64,000 bases of DNA from Flavobacteriaceae bacterium (GCA_028284005.1 JANQSO010000012.1:87696-151695), one strand, 5' to 3'. Positions 28,340 through 37,787 are shown, counted from the stretch's first letter. The notes: generated by a model from the letters alone, not told the origin. Numbers and translations are program-made.

Positions 28340-29698
28340 ATGCTATTAAAAAAGACACAAATTATTAAAGTTATTGGACTGTCACTTATTGCAGGAATTT
28401 TTACTTCCTGTAATAAAGATGATAATGGTGGTAGTCCCATAATAAATGATCTGGCCGGTGAGATAGAATACATTAAAACCTTTGGAGGAAGCGATGAAGA
28501 TGATGCTGCTTCCATAGTAGAGAATGCAGACGGGTCTTATACCATTTTTGGCTCTACGAGAAGTATTGACGGCGACATCACAGATAAAACATCAAACGAT
28601 CTGGATTATTGGCTGTTGAAAGTTAGTGAGACCGGTGAGAAGATATGGAGCAAGACATATGGAGGAAGTGATGATGAAAAAGGGGCAAAAATAACTAAAA
28701 CCAGTGATGGGGGTTATCTGCTGAGTGGATACAGCTCAAGTAGTGATGGCGATGTGTCCGGCAATGAAGGTTTCCATGACTATTGGTTACTTAAAGTTAA
28801 CAGTGAAGGAGCTGTACAATGGGATCGTAATTATGGATTCTCTGGTAGCGATCAGGCATTTGATGCGTTTCAAACAAAAGATGGCGGTTATTTTCTTACA
28901 GGGTTCCTTGACGTAACTGCAAGTGGCGGCCTTGGAAATGACGATGGTAAAAGCCGTACCTTGCACGGTGTTGGTGAATACTGGGCCATTAAGTTGGATT
29001 CCGGAGGAAATAGAGAATGGAGACGCTTTTTTGGAGGAACTAACAACGACAGAAGCTATGATGCCCTGGAAACAGCAGACGGAGGTTTCTTAATGGTCGG
29101 TGCTTCAGAAAGTATAGACTTTGACATTACAGATAGTAAAGGAAGTTACGACTTCTGGGCCGTTCGCCTAAATGGTAACGGAGATAAATTATGGACCAAA
29201 TCTTTTGGCGGTACTGAAATTGATATAGGATATGCAGTTACTATAACTAAAGATGGTAATTATATGCTCGTTGGCGATACTCGTAGCGCAGACGGAGATA
29301 TTACATCTGCTTTAGGAAATGCAGATGCCTGGGTCGTGAAATTTGATGATTCCGGAAATATTATCTGGCAAAGAACCTACGGTGGAGATCAATTTGAATC
29401 TGCCAGAAGTGTTAAGCCTCTCGCTAATGGAAATTATCTAATATCCGGATCAACTCGAAGTGGAAACGGAGATCTTACAGCAAACTATGGCGAAAATGAT
29501 GCCTGGGTTTATATCATTGACGGACAGGGGAATCTTGAATTTCAAGTCAATAGCGGTGGTTCAAGCCTGGATTTTGCTAATGATGCTATTGAGACAAACG
29601 ACAATAAAGTAGTTGTAGTAGGAAATACGGAAAGTGATGATGTAGATATCACTCAAAATAAAGGAATTAAAGACTTTTTAATAATTAAAATCAAATAA
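28340..29698 (+). CDS. Lipoprotein with seven repeats, probable seven-bladed propeller
   Basis: 452 residues. A lipoprotein signal peptide ends at a Cys near residue 24 (GIFTSC). Seven repeats of about 55-60 residues follow, each with a W-x-(K/R)-x-(Y/F)GG-S-x-x-D start, a DGGYLLSGxxxSxDGD(I/V)T middle and a DYWLLKV strand; openings include TYGGSDDEKG, FFGGTNNDRS, SFGGTEIDIG and TYGGDQFESA. Seven such units suggest a closed beta-propeller. The acidic SxDGD loops could bind calcium. It lies 10 bases after paralog 5 and 22 bases before the MbnP gene, clearly in one operon. I know no function for the family. Confidence 0.82.
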   Translation: MLLKKTQIIKVIGLSLIAGIFTSCNKDDNGGSPIINDLAGEIEYIKTFGGSDEDDAASIVENADGSYTIFGSTRSIDGDITDKTSNDLDYWLLKVSETGEKIWSKTYGGSDDEKGAKITKTSDGGYLLSGYSSSSDGDVSGNEGFHDYWLLKVNSEGAVQWDRNYGFSGSDQAFDAFQTKDGGYFLTGFLDVTASGGLGNDDGKSRTLHGVGEYWAIKLDSGGNREWRRFFGGTNNDRSYDALETADGGFLMVGASESIDFDITDSKGSYDFWAVRLNGNGDKLWTKSFGGTEIDIGYAVTITKDGNYMLVGDTRSADGDITSALGNADAWVVKFDDSGNIIWQRTYGGDQFESARSVKPLANGNYLISGSTRSGNGDLTANYGENDAWVYIIDGQGNLEFQVNSGGSSLDFANDAIETNDNKVVVVGNTESDDVDITQNKGIKDFLIIKIK

Positions 29699-29720
29699 TA
29701 AACACTAGAAATTTAAAAAA

Positions 29721-30494
29721 ATGAGAAAATTTGCCCTATTAGCCTTAGTAGCATTGATAGCACTTAGTTGTAATAATGATGATGACAATAGTACTACCCC
29801 TGTAAATGTTGATTTTTTATTTACGCACAATTTTGATGGTAGTCCTATTGAAAACTCAGATTTTGATCAAATTCAATACACAAATGAGAATGGAGAACAA
29901 CTAAGTTTATCAAAACTTGTATACTTGATCTCGGACATTACATTTACTAATTCATCCGGAGATGTATTTGATGCAGGTGACTATAATCTTATCAATGTTA
30001 GAGAGGAGACCAATTTAACTTTTACACCAAACATCCAGATTCCTCCCGGAAACTATACGGTTTCATTTACATTTGGATTCGATGATGAAGATAATATAGA
30101 CGGTGCATATGCCGATCTAAACTCTGCAGACGGTGGTTGGAATGTACCTGCAATGCTTGGTGGCGGATACCACTATATGAGAATGGAAGGTAAATTCATT
30201 GACAATACCTCAACAGAAACCGGATATGCCTATCATACCATTAGAGCAGCAGATATGAGTACTACTCCTGTAACAAATCAAGACACTTCTTTTGTTGTGA
30301 CCCTGGGAACCGTAACCGTTTCCAATGATACTCAGGTTGAAGTAAAGATGGATGTGGCAGAATGGTACAAAAACCCTAATCTTTGGGATCTAAATGTTTT
30401 ACATACCGTATTAATGCCTAATTTTAATGCACAGATCATGATGTTTGAAAATGGCTCCTCTGTCTTTAGTTTAGGTGCTGTTACACAGAATTAA
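29721..30494 (+). CDS. MbnP-family copper-binding-type lipoprotein
   Basis: 257 residues: lipoprotein signal peptide (lipobox LIALSC, C17) and an MbnP-type beta domain. Typical features are VDFLFTHNFDG, LVYLISDITF, PPGNYTVSFTFGFDD and a GGGYHYMRMEGKF core. MbnP of methanotrophs binds copper at a site that contains a Trp oxidised to kynurenine by the partner MbnH. Candidate residues here are W140, W215 and W222 with H36, H151, H172 and H228. It is followed 10 bases on by the MbnH-like gene. The metal and the modification in this organism are inferred from the family. Likely membrane-anchored in the periplasm or outer membrane. Confidence 0.85.
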   Translation: MRKFALLALVALIALSCNNDDDNSTTPVNVDFLFTHNFDGSPIENSDFDQIQYTNENGEQLSLSKLVYLISDITFTNSSGDVFDAGDYNLINVREETNLTFTPNIQIPPGNYTVSFTFGFDDEDNIDGAYADLNSADGGWNVPAMLGGGYHYMRMEGKFIDNTSTETGYAYHTIRAADMSTTPVTNQDTSFVVTLGTVTVSNDTQVEVKMDVAEWYKNPNLWDLNVLHTVLMPNFNAQIMMFENGSSVFSLGAVTQN

Positions 30495-30504
30495 AACAGA
30501 AAAA

Positions 30505-31578
30505 ATGCGTCGGCTTTTATTAATAGCATTAGTATCACTTCTTATCATCTCCTGTAATACGGGAGATGATAATGGTGGTGATGCTTATGTGGCTACACCA
30601 AGTCCGTTGGCTGTCCCGCAATTATTTCAAGATAAATTATTGGATCCTGTAATTCCAGCAGACAATCCACAAACGGTTGAAGGAATTGCTCTTGGGAGAA
30701 AACTCTTTTTTGACCCTATTCTTTCGGCAGATGGCACACAATCCTGTTCCAGTTGTCATGATCCCAAAAATGCATTTACAGATTCAAAACAATTTAGTGT
30801 GGGAATTGACGGAAGTGTGGGGACAAGAAATTCTATGCCGATCTTCAATGTCGCCTGGAATTTCAATGAAAACTTCTTTTGGGATGGAAGAGCCATTGGT
30901 GTTGAAGGGCAGGCTTTTGGCCCTGTAACCAACCCAATAGAAATGAAAAACACCTGGCCCAACGCAGTAGCAAGCTTGCAAGCAAGTAGTGAATACCCTG
31001 ACTTATTTCTGAAAGCATTTGGAACATCTACCATTGATTCTACACTGGTTGTAAAAGCGATCGCCCAATTTGAAAGAACATTGATCTCGGCAAATTCAAA
31101 ATTTGATCAATACTCCAGAGGAGAAGTAGAACTAACTCCTTCCGAGTTGAACGGCCTTAATGTCTTTATGGATGAAAACAGAGGTGATTGTTTTCATTGC
31201 CACGGAAACCCAAACAGTCCTTTATGGGCAGACAATATATTTCATAATAACGGGTTAGATGAAACTTTTACAGACCGGGGACGTGGCCTAATAACGGGTG
31301 ATCCCAGAGAATTTGGCCTATTTAAATCTCCGTCCTTACGCAACCTGGCATATACTGCTCCATATATGCATGATGGCAGGTTTGCCACATTAGAAGAGGT
31401 TATTAATCATTATAGTGAAGGACTGGTATATTCTGAAACAATAGACCCTTTAATGAAAAAAGTATCTGAGGGAGGCGTTCAATTGAGTGAAGAAGACAAA
31501 GCAGATCTAAAGGCTTTTTTACTAACACTATCTGATCCTTCGTTTATCACGAATCCTGACTTCCAGGATCCAAACTAA
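30505..31578 (+). CDS. MbnH-like diheme cytochrome c peroxidase family lipoprotein
   Basis: 357 residues from the ATG at 30505; an open GTG at 30475 would overlap the MbnP gene and spoil the lipoprotein signal MRRLLLIALVSLLIISC. Two c-type haem sites: C81-x2-C84-H85 (SCSSCHDPKNAFTD) and C229-x2-C232-H233 (DCFHCHGNP). GRKLFFDPILSADG, FWDGRA and YTAPYMHDGRF are typical of the bacterial diheme peroxidase/MauG superfamily. Its position right after an MbnP gene points to MbnH, which uses a bis-Fe(IV) state to turn a Trp of MbnP into kynurenine. Last gene of the operon; a hairpin follows. Confidence 0.88.
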   Translation: MRRLLLIALVSLLIISCNTGDDNGGDAYVATPSPLAVPQLFQDKLLDPVIPADNPQTVEGIALGRKLFFDPILSADGTQSCSSCHDPKNAFTDSKQFSVGIDGSVGTRNSMPIFNVAWNFNENFFWDGRAIGVEGQAFGPVTNPIEMKNTWPNAVASLQASSEYPDLFLKAFGTSTIDSTLVVKAIAQFERTLISANSKFDQYSRGEVELTPSELNGLNVFMDENRGDCFHCHGNPNSPLWADNIFHNNGLDETFTDRGRGLITGDPREFGLFKSPSLRNLAYTAPYMHDGRFATLEEVINHYSEGLVYSETIDPLMKKVSEGGVQLSEEDKADLKAFLLTLSDPSFITNPDFQDPN

Positions 31579-31598
31579 TTTAGGATATTTCCTAAATT
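31577..31598 (+). terminator. Terminator-like hairpin after the MbnH gene
   Basis: A perfect 9-bp AT-rich stem (31577-31585 with 31590-31598) with a TATT loop begins in the stop codon. The following T tract is short, so termination may be weak. Confidence 0.45.
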
Positions 31599-31697
31599 TC
31601 TTACTACTGCCAAATTGCTTTTACTACACACAAAAGCGATATGTTAATTATTACCTAAAACTATAATACTATAAGTTTAAATTCTTTTGCTTGTATG

Positions 31698-31725
31698 GTT
31701 AAAAGGCGTTTTTAACTTATATTTG
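31698..31725 (+). promoter_or_regulatory. suf operon promoter with overlapping inverted repeat
   Basis: TATATTTG (31718-31725) is a perfect -7 element about 30 bases before the sufA ATG. Directly upstream, GTTAAAA (31698-31704) and TTTTAAC (31710-31716) form a perfect inverted repeat across the spacer. No clear -33 TTG at normal spacing is present, which would suit an activator-dependent or repressed promoter. Confidence 0.5.
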
Positions 31726-31754
31726 CACTCTAATTTAGAACAAATCTATATAAA

Positions 31755-32084
31755 ATGATCAAAGTAAGTGACAATGCGAAATCAAAAATAACGCAACTCA
31801 TGACAGATGAAGGTTATGATGTTGTTAGTGATTTTGTTCGCGTTGGAGTAAAGAGCGGAGGATGTTCCGGCCTATCTTACGAGCTTACCTTTGATAAGGA
31901 CCAGGGCGACAACGATAAACTATTTGAAGACGCCCCGGTAAAGATTGTTATAGATAAGAAAAGTTTTTTATACTTAGTAGGAACAACATTAGAATATAGT
32001 GGTGGCCTTAACGGAAAAGGATTTGTTTTTAATAATCCTAATGCGAACAGGACATGTGGATGTGGAGAAAGTTTCTCTCTTTAA
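31755..32084 (+). CDS. sufA: A-type iron-sulfur carrier protein
   Basis: 109 residues of the HesB/IscA family. The three conserved cysteines are C37 (SGGCSGLSYEL) and C101/C103 (TCGCGESFSL). It accepts or carries Fe-S clusters made on the SufBCD scaffold. First gene of the SUF operon, 18 bases before sufB, downstream of the TATATTTG promoter. Length and motifs are normal. The symbol is chosen by operon context; IscA would be an equally valid family name. Confidence 0.92.
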   Translation: MIKVSDNAKSKITQLMTDEGYDVVSDFVRVGVKSGGCSGLSYELTFDKDQGDNDKLFEDAPVKIVIDKKSFLYLVGTTLEYSGGLNGKGFVFNNPNANRTCGCGESFSL

Positions 32085-32102
32085 TGCTAGCTGAAAAAGA
32101 AA

Positions 32103-33551
32103 ATGGGAAAGTTTACCGAAGATGATTTAAAAAAAGAGCTCGAAACCAAAGAGTATGAGTACGGGTTTTATACAGATATAGAATCTGAAACTTTCCCTGT
32201 TGGTTTAAACGAAGATATAGTTCGTGCCATTTCAAAAAAGAAAGAAGAGCCGGAATGGATGACAGACTGGCGTTTGGAGTCATTTAGACATTGGAAAGAA
32301 ATGGTAGAACCGGAGTGGGCAAACGTTCAATACGAAAAACCAGATTTTCAAAATATCTCCTACTACTCTGCTCCTTCCAAAAAAGCAAAATACGATAGTA
32401 TAGATGAAGTAGACCCGGAATTATTGGAAACCTTCAATAAATTGGGGATTTCATTAGAAGAGCAAAAAAAATTAGCCGGTGTCGCAGTAGATATCGTAAT
32501 CGATTCTATTTCCGTCGCAACCACTTTTAAAGACACCCTGGCAGAAAAAGGAATTATTTTTTGTTCTATTTCTGAAGCCATTAAAGAGCACCCAGAGCTT
32601 GTCAAGAAATACATTGGCAGTGTTGTTCCGCAAAAGGACAACTTTTATGCAGCATTAAACAGCGCTGTGTTTAGTGATGGTTCTTTCTGTTATATTCCTA
32701 AAGGTGTACGCTGCCCTATGGAACTATCCACTTACTTTCGGATCAATCAGGCAGGTACTGGTCAGTTTGAACGAACTTTGGTAATCGCAGATGAAGGAAG
32801 TTATGTAAGTTACCTTGAAGGCTGTACGGCTCCCAGCCGTGATGAGAATCAGTTACACGCAGCTGTAGTAGAATTGATTGCCCTCGACAATGCCGAAATT
32901 AAATATTCTACCGTACAAAATTGGTATCCGGGCGGAAAGGACGGAAAAGGAGGGGTATTTAATTTTGTAACCAAGAGAGGCCTTTGTGAATCCAATGCAA
33001 AGATATCCTGGACACAAGTAGAGACGGGAAGTGCAATTACATGGAAATATCCCAGCTGTGTCCTAAAAGGAGATAATTCTATTGGAGAATTCTATTCCAT
33101 TGCCGTAACCAACAATTACCAGCAGGCAGATACAGGGACCAAAATGATCCATTTAGGAAAAAATACAAGAAGTACCATTATATCAAAAGGTATTTCGGCA
33201 GGAAAATCTCAAAACAGTTACCGGGGATTAGTTAAAATTAATCCAAATGCAGACAATGCCCGTAATTTTTCACAATGTGATTCGTTATTGATGGGAAACA
33301 ATTGTGGAGCACATACCTTCCCCTATATTGAAGCAAAAAATAAAACAGCTCAAATTGAGCACGAAGCTACGACAAGTAAGATAGGGGAAGACCAGATATT
33401 TTATTGTAATCAACGTGGGATAGACACGGAGAAGGCCATTGCTTTGATAGTAAATGGTTTTAGTAAAGAAGTATTGAACAAGTTACCTATGGAATTTGCC
33501 GTAGAAGCACAAAAATTATTGGAAATAAGCCTTGAGGGCTCAGTCGGTTAA
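32103..33551 (+). CDS. sufB: Fe-S cluster assembly protein SufB
   Basis: 482 residues, full length for SufB, the scaffold subunit of the SufBC2D complex. It shows the conserved [65 protein letters not shown] and [18 protein letters not shown] segments. The cluster-related Cys in [10 protein letters not shown] and the QCDSLLMG stretch are present. Cytoplasmic. Confidence 0.97.
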   Translation: MGKFTEDDLKKELETKEYEYGFYTDIESETFPVGLNEDIVRAISKKKEEPEWMTDWRLESFRHWKEMVEPEWANVQYEKPDFQNISYYSAPSKKAKYDSIDEVDPELLETFNKLGISLEEQKKLAGVAVDIVIDSISVATTFKDTLAEKGIIFCSISEAIKEHPELVKKYIGSVVPQKDNFYAALNSAVFSDGSFCYIPKGVRCPMELSTYFRINQAGTGQFERTLVIADEGSYVSYLEGCTAPSRDENQLHAAVVELIALDNAEIKYSTVQNWYPGGKDGKGGVFNFVTKRGLCESNAKISWTQVETGSAITWKYPSCVLKGDNSIGEFYSIAVTNNYQQADTGTKMIHLGKNTRSTIISKGISAGKSQNSYRGLVKINPNADNARNFSQCDSLLMGNNCGAHTFPYIEAKNKTAQIEHEATTSKIGEDQIFYCNQRGIDTEKAIALIVNGFSKEVLNKLPMEFAVEAQKLLEISLEGSVG

Positions 33552-33571
33552 TTAAAAAAACAATTATCATT

Positions 33572-33988
33572 ATGAAAAAGATCCTTTTATTATTCGTTCT
33601 TATGCTAATCGCATTTTCTTGTAAAAATTCAGAAGAAAAAAAGGTTGAAGAAACTACTTCAGAAGCTACGGAAACGAGTTCACCAAGTGAAAAAAGTGGT
33701 AGAATTTATCATGGGGAATTTATTTATATGGCTGATGCTGCAGTACTTAAAGGAGATGTTTTTATTTACGGGGTTGTTATCAATGAAGTCTCTACAAAAC
33801 TTGCGGAACAGGTTAAGGGCGTTAAAAAAGATGAGTATGACATGGTTCCCGTAATTGTAAGAGGGATTGTTTCTCCTAAACCTGAAGATGAAGAAGGATG
33901 GGAGGAAATTATCACTTTAACAGCGATCCTTGAGGTAGGTGATGAACCTGCAAAGGCAGACATTAAATTTGAAGAAAAGAAAAGTTAA
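33572..33988 (+). CDS. Lipoprotein encoded within the SUF operon
   Basis: 138 residues: lipoprotein signal (LIAFSC), a Glu/Ser/Thr-rich linker (about 20-45) and a small beta domain with IYHGEFIYMADAAVLKGDVFIYGVV and AILEVGDEPAKADIKF. No known function. It sits 20 bases after sufB and 3 bases before sufC, so it is transcribed with cytoplasmic Fe-S genes although its product is exported. Whether it helps the pathway is not shown by the sequence. Confidence 0.75.
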   Translation: MKKILLLFVLMLIAFSCKNSEEKKVEETTSEATETSSPSEKSGRIYHGEFIYMADAAVLKGDVFIYGVVINEVSTKLAEQVKGVKKDEYDMVPVIVRGIVSPKPEDEEGWEEIITLTAILEVGDEPAKADIKFEEKKS

Positions 33989-33991
33989 GGA

Positions 33992-34744
33992 ATGTTACAC
34001 ATTAAAAATTTACACGCTGGTGTAGAGGAAAAAGATATCTTAAAAGGTGTCACCCTCAATGTAAAAGCCGGAGAAGTACATGCTATTATGGGGCCTAACG
34101 GTTCCGGAAAAAGTACTTTGGCATCTGTAATTGCAGGTAAAGAAGAATTTGAAGTACATAAAGGCGACCTTACACTAAATGGGGAAGATATTACCGAACT
34201 TGATCCCGAAGAAAGAGCGCACAAAGGTGTTTTTCTATCTTTTCAATATCCGGTAGAGATTCCCGGAGTAACTGTAACCAACTTTATAAAAACAGCTATC
34301 AACGAGACCCGTAAAGCTAAAGGGCTAGAAGATATGCCGGCAAGCGAAATGCTCAAGCTTATCAAAGAAAAGGCAGATATGCTTGAGATCGATCGTAAAT
34401 TTTTATCCCGTTCCTTAAATGAAGGGTTTTCCGGAGGAGAGAAAAAAAGAAATGAGATATTTCAATTGGCGGTTATGGAACCCAAGCTTGCCATTTTAGA
34501 TGAAACCGATTCCGGTTTGGATATTGACGCTCTTAAAATTGTTGCTAACGGAGTTAATAAATTAAGGAACAAAGATAACGCTGTAGTGGTTATCACACAT
34601 TACCAGCGGTTGCTGGATTATATTGTCCCGGATTTTGTACACGTATTAATGAATGGAAAAATTGTTAAGTCCGGAGGCAAAGAGTTAGCATATGAACTTG
34701 AAGAAAAAGGATACGACTGGATCAAGGAAGAAGTAAATGCCTAA
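33992..34744 (+). CDS. sufC: Fe-S cluster assembly ATPase SufC
   Basis: 250 residues, the ABC-type ATPase of SufBCD. Walker A GPNGSGKST, Q-loop SFQYP, signature FSGGEKKRNEI, Walker B LAILDETDSGLD and the switch His in VVITHYQR are all present. There are no membrane segments, as expected for this soluble ABC ATPase. 21 bases before sufD. Confidence 0.97.
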   Translation: MLHIKNLHAGVEEKDILKGVTLNVKAGEVHAIMGPNGSGKSTLASVIAGKEEFEVHKGDLTLNGEDITELDPEERAHKGVFLSFQYPVEIPGVTVTNFIKTAINETRKAKGLEDMPASEMLKLIKEKADMLEIDRKFLSRSLNEGFSGGEKKRNEIFQLAVMEPKLAILDETDSGLDIDALKIVANGVNKLRNKDNAVVVITHYQRLLDYIVPDFVHVLMNGKIVKSGGKELAYELEEKGYDWIKEEVNA

Positions 34745-34765
34745 GAGCAATTTGAATATTGAAAG

Positions 34766-36082
34766 ATGAGTTTAAAAGATAAATTACTTTCCTCTTATAT
34801 AGCTTTTGAAGATAATTTGGAAGTCGACTCTCCTATTCATGAGATTCGCAATAAATCCATTAAAAAATTTGAAAACGATGGATTTCCAACTAAAAAAGAC
34901 GAAGCATGGAAATATACATCCTTAAATTCTTTGCTGAAAAATGATTATAGTGTCTTTCCAAAGCAATTAGATAATACTATTGAGCTCAAAGATGTCAAAA
35001 AGTATTTTCTTCATGATATAGATACGTATAAAGTAGTATTTGTAGACGGTGTTTACAGTTCGTTCCTTTCAGAAACAACTCATGATAAGTTAGATGTGTG
35101 TTTATTATCGGCAGCATTGAGCAAGCCTAAATACAAACCTGTAATTGAAGCCTATTTCAATAAAGTTGCAAAAGACGAAAGTTTAACGTCCCTTAATACG
35201 GCATTTGCAAAAGAAGGAGCATACATACACATACCAAAGCATAAAGAAGTAGAAAAACCCATAGAGATCATTAACTTCTCAACAGGCAATGAAGCTGCAA
35301 TATTCTTACAGCCCCGAAATTTAATTGTAGTAGGGGAAAATGCTCATGTACAAATTATTGAACGCCACCAAAGCCTTTCTGGAAATGAAGTACTTACCAA
35401 TAGTGTAACAGAGGTTTTTGCTGAAAAAAGAGCTTATGTCGATTATTATAAAATTCAAAATAATGTAGTTTCAGCCTCATTAATAGATAATACCTATTTA
35501 GCTCAGGAACGGGAAAGTAATTGTAATGTACATACGTTCTCTTTTGGCGGAAAATTAACCCGAAACAACCTCAGCTTCTATCAAAATGGAGAATACTGTA
35601 ATTCTACTTTAAAAGGAATTACCATTTTGAAAAATAAACAACATGTTGACCATAATACATTGGTACACCATATTGCCCCGAACTGTGAAAGCCATCAAGA
35701 TTACAAAAGTATTTTTGGCGATGCGTCAACAGGTGTTTTCAATGGAAAGGTTGTGGTTGAGAAAGAAGCTCAAAAAACAGATGCGTTTCAACAGAACAAC
35801 AATATTTTAATTAACGATAAAGCTACTATTAATGCAAAACCGCAACTGGAGATTTTTGCAGATGATGTAAAATGTTCACACGGCTGCACCATTGGCCAGT
35901 TAGACGAAGAAGCATTGTTCTATATGCGTTCTCGCGGAATTGCTAAAAAAGAGGCCAGAGCTTTATTGATGTATGCCTTTGCCAATACAGTGTTGGAAAG
36001 TGTGAAAATTCCTGAATTAAAAAGACGAATTAATAAGTTAATTGCCAATAAGATTGGAGTTAACCTGGGCTTCGAGATTTAA
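34766..36082 (+). CDS. sufD: Fe-S cluster assembly protein SufD
   Basis: 438 residues, paralog of SufB and partner in the SufBC2D scaffold. The N-terminal helical part contains DEAWKYTSLNSLL. The right-handed beta helix carries SFGGKLTRNNLSF, HIAPNCESHQDYKSI, VFNGKVVVEKEAQKTDAFQQNNN, and the conserved CSHGCTIGQLDEEALFYMRSRG end. Normal length, cytoplasmic. 24 bases before sufS. Confidence 0.95.
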   Translation: MSLKDKLLSSYIAFEDNLEVDSPIHEIRNKSIKKFENDGFPTKKDEAWKYTSLNSLLKNDYSVFPKQLDNTIELKDVKKYFLHDIDTYKVVFVDGVYSSFLSETTHDKLDVCLLSAALSKPKYKPVIEAYFNKVAKDESLTSLNTAFAKEGAYIHIPKHKEVEKPIEIINFSTGNEAAIFLQPRNLIVVGENAHVQIIERHQSLSGNEVLTNSVTEVFAEKRAYVDYYKIQNNVVSASLIDNTYLAQERESNCNVHTFSFGGKLTRNNLSFYQNGEYCNSTLKGITILKNKQHVDHNTLVHHIAPNCESHQDYKSIFGDASTGVFNGKVVVEKEAQKTDAFQQNNNILINDKATINAKPQLEIFADDVKCSHGCTIGQLDEEALFYMRSRGIAKKEARALLMYAFANTVLESVKIPELKRRINKLIANKIGVNLGFEI

Positions 36083-36106
36083 TTTATAACCCTTTTAATC
36101 TCACTT

Positions 36107-37324
36107 ATGGCATTCGATGTTCAAAAAATACGAACTGATTTTCCCATCCTTCACCGCACAGTAAACGGATATCCGTTAGTATATTTGGATAATGCCGCAA
36201 CTTCTCAAAAACCCCAAGTTGTAATAGACAGTATAGTAGATTATTATAGTAAATACAACGCAAATATACACCGAGGTGTGCATTCGCTTTCGCAAGAAGC
36301 AACCGATGTATATGAAGCAGCTCGAAAAAAAATTCAGGAACACTTTAACATAAAACATTCACACGAAGTGATCTTTACTTCGGGAGCAACTCACAGTATC
36401 AATTTGGTTGCTAATGGCTTTTCTTCAATACTAAAACAAGGTGATGAGGTTATTGTTTCGGCTTTAGAGCATCATTCCAATATTGTTCCCTGGCAAATGC
36501 TATGTGAACGCACCGGAGCCATTTTAAAGGTGATCCCAATGAACGAAGAAGGAGTACTGATCCTTTCAGAATATGAATCGTTGCTTTCAAAAAAAACAAA
36601 GCTGGTCTTTGTAAATCACATCTCTAATGCTTTGGGAACTATCAACCCAATTGAAACCATTATTAAAAAAGCGCATACTGTTGGCGCTGCAGTGTTGATT
36701 GACGGAGCTCAATCATGTTCACATATAAAACCCGACCTGCAACAACTAGATGCAGATTTTTATGTGACCTCAGCTCATAAAATGTGTGGCCCGACAGGTG
36801 TTGGACTTCTTTACGGAAAAGAACAATGGCTTAACAAATTACCCCCTTACCAAGGAGGTGGCGAAATGATCAAGGAAGTTACTTTCGAGAAAACCACGTA
36901 TGCGGCATTACCTCATAAATTTGAAGCCGGAACTCCCAATATTGCGGGAGGTATTGCTTTTGGCGCTGCAATTGATTACCTTAACAGTATTGGCTTTGAA
37001 GCCATTGGTGTTTATGAAAAAGAACTGCTGGATTATGCAACTCAAGAATTATTGAAAATAGAAGGCCTGAAAATTTACGGGACAGGAGTTGAGAAGACTT
37101 CAGTAATTTCCTTTAATATTGAAGGTATTCATCCTTACGATATTGGCACTATTGTTGACAAATTAGGAATAGCCGTACGTACCGGACATCATTGCGCCCA
37201 GCCCATAATGGACTTTTATGAGATTCCCGGGACCGTACGTGCTTCTTTTGCCTTTTATAATACAAAAGAAGAAGTAGATAGCCTGGTAGCAGCAGTAAAA
37301 AAAGCAAGATTAATGCTAACTTAA
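36107..37324 (+). CDS. sufS: Cysteine desulfurase SufS
   Basis: 405 residues, a PLP enzyme that takes sulfur from cysteine and hands it to SufE. Seen: YLDNAATSQKP at the N terminus, the substrate-binding ALEHHSNIVPW, the PLP lysine in TSAHKMCGPTGVG and the active-site Cys in RTGHHCAQPIM. This is the group II desulfurase pattern. The surrounding operon makes SufS the clear name. Confidence 0.97.
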   Translation: MAFDVQKIRTDFPILHRTVNGYPLVYLDNAATSQKPQVVIDSIVDYYSKYNANIHRGVHSLSQEATDVYEAARKKIQEHFNIKHSHEVIFTSGATHSINLVANGFSSILKQGDEVIVSALEHHSNIVPWQMLCERTGAILKVIPMNEEGVLILSEYESLLSKKTKLVFVNHISNALGTINPIETIIKKAHTVGAAVLIDGAQSCSHIKPDLQQLDADFYVTSAHKMCGPTGVGLLYGKEQWLNKLPPYQGGGEMIKEVTFEKTTYAALPHKFEAGTPNIAGGIAFGAAIDYLNSIGFEAIGVYEKELLDYATQELLKIEGLKIYGTGVEKTSVISFNIEGIHPYDIGTIVDKLGIAVRTGHHCAQPIMDFYEIPGTVRASFAFYNTKEEVDSLVAAVKKARLMLT

Positions 37325-37335
37325 ATACTACTATT

Positions 37336-37785
37336 ATGAGAATACTAACCTTACTTACCGTATTTATCTTTACCATTATTACAGGTAGTTGCGATGAAAC
37401 TAAAAAAGTAATTGATGTGGCCGGAAATGTACAATTATCAGGGATATATACAGTTACCAATATTAATGGCAACCAGGTAAACACTTCAGGTGACAAAAAG
37501 GTGCATATATCCTTTGCTGCCTTGGATAAGACCATCCGTGGAAATACAGGGTGTAATTCTTTCTTCGGAAGCTATACTTTAGACCTATACGCTTTGAGTT
37601 TTAGTGATATCGGCCAGACCGAAATGGCATGTGACGAACCCATTATGGCTACGGAAAATGCTTTTATGCAGGCACTTAGAAATACAGGGTCTTATTCATT
37701 ACAGGAAAACATCCTTACACTATATTCTAAAGCAGACCGAAGCGTTCTGCTAACTGCCAAAAAAGATACTAAAGAAGCTAACTAA
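37336..37785 (+). CDS. META-domain lipoprotein
   Basis: 149 residues: lipoprotein signal (TGSC, C19) and one META/HslJ-type domain. Conserved features are GIYTVTNINGNQV, RGNTGCNSFFGSYTL and the QTEMACDEP motif that names the family. HslJ-type proteins are linked to heat or novobiocin resistance in E. coli, with no known biochemical role. It is the second exported protein encoded in this SUF operon, 11 bases after sufS and 2 bases before sufE. Confidence 0.88.
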   Translation: MRILTLLTVFIFTIITGSCDETKKVIDVAGNVQLSGIYTVTNINGNQVNTSGDKKVHISFAALDKTIRGNTGCNSFFGSYTLDLYALSFSDIGQTEMACDEPIMATENAFMQALRNTGSYSLQENILTLYSKADRSVLLTAKKDTKEAN

Positions 37786-37787
37786 TA

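Noticed and set aside
30475..30504. GTG start for the MbnH-like gene that overlaps MbnP
   Set aside because: The ATG at 30505 gives a textbook lipoprotein signal (MRRLLLIALVSLLIISC); the extension breaks it.
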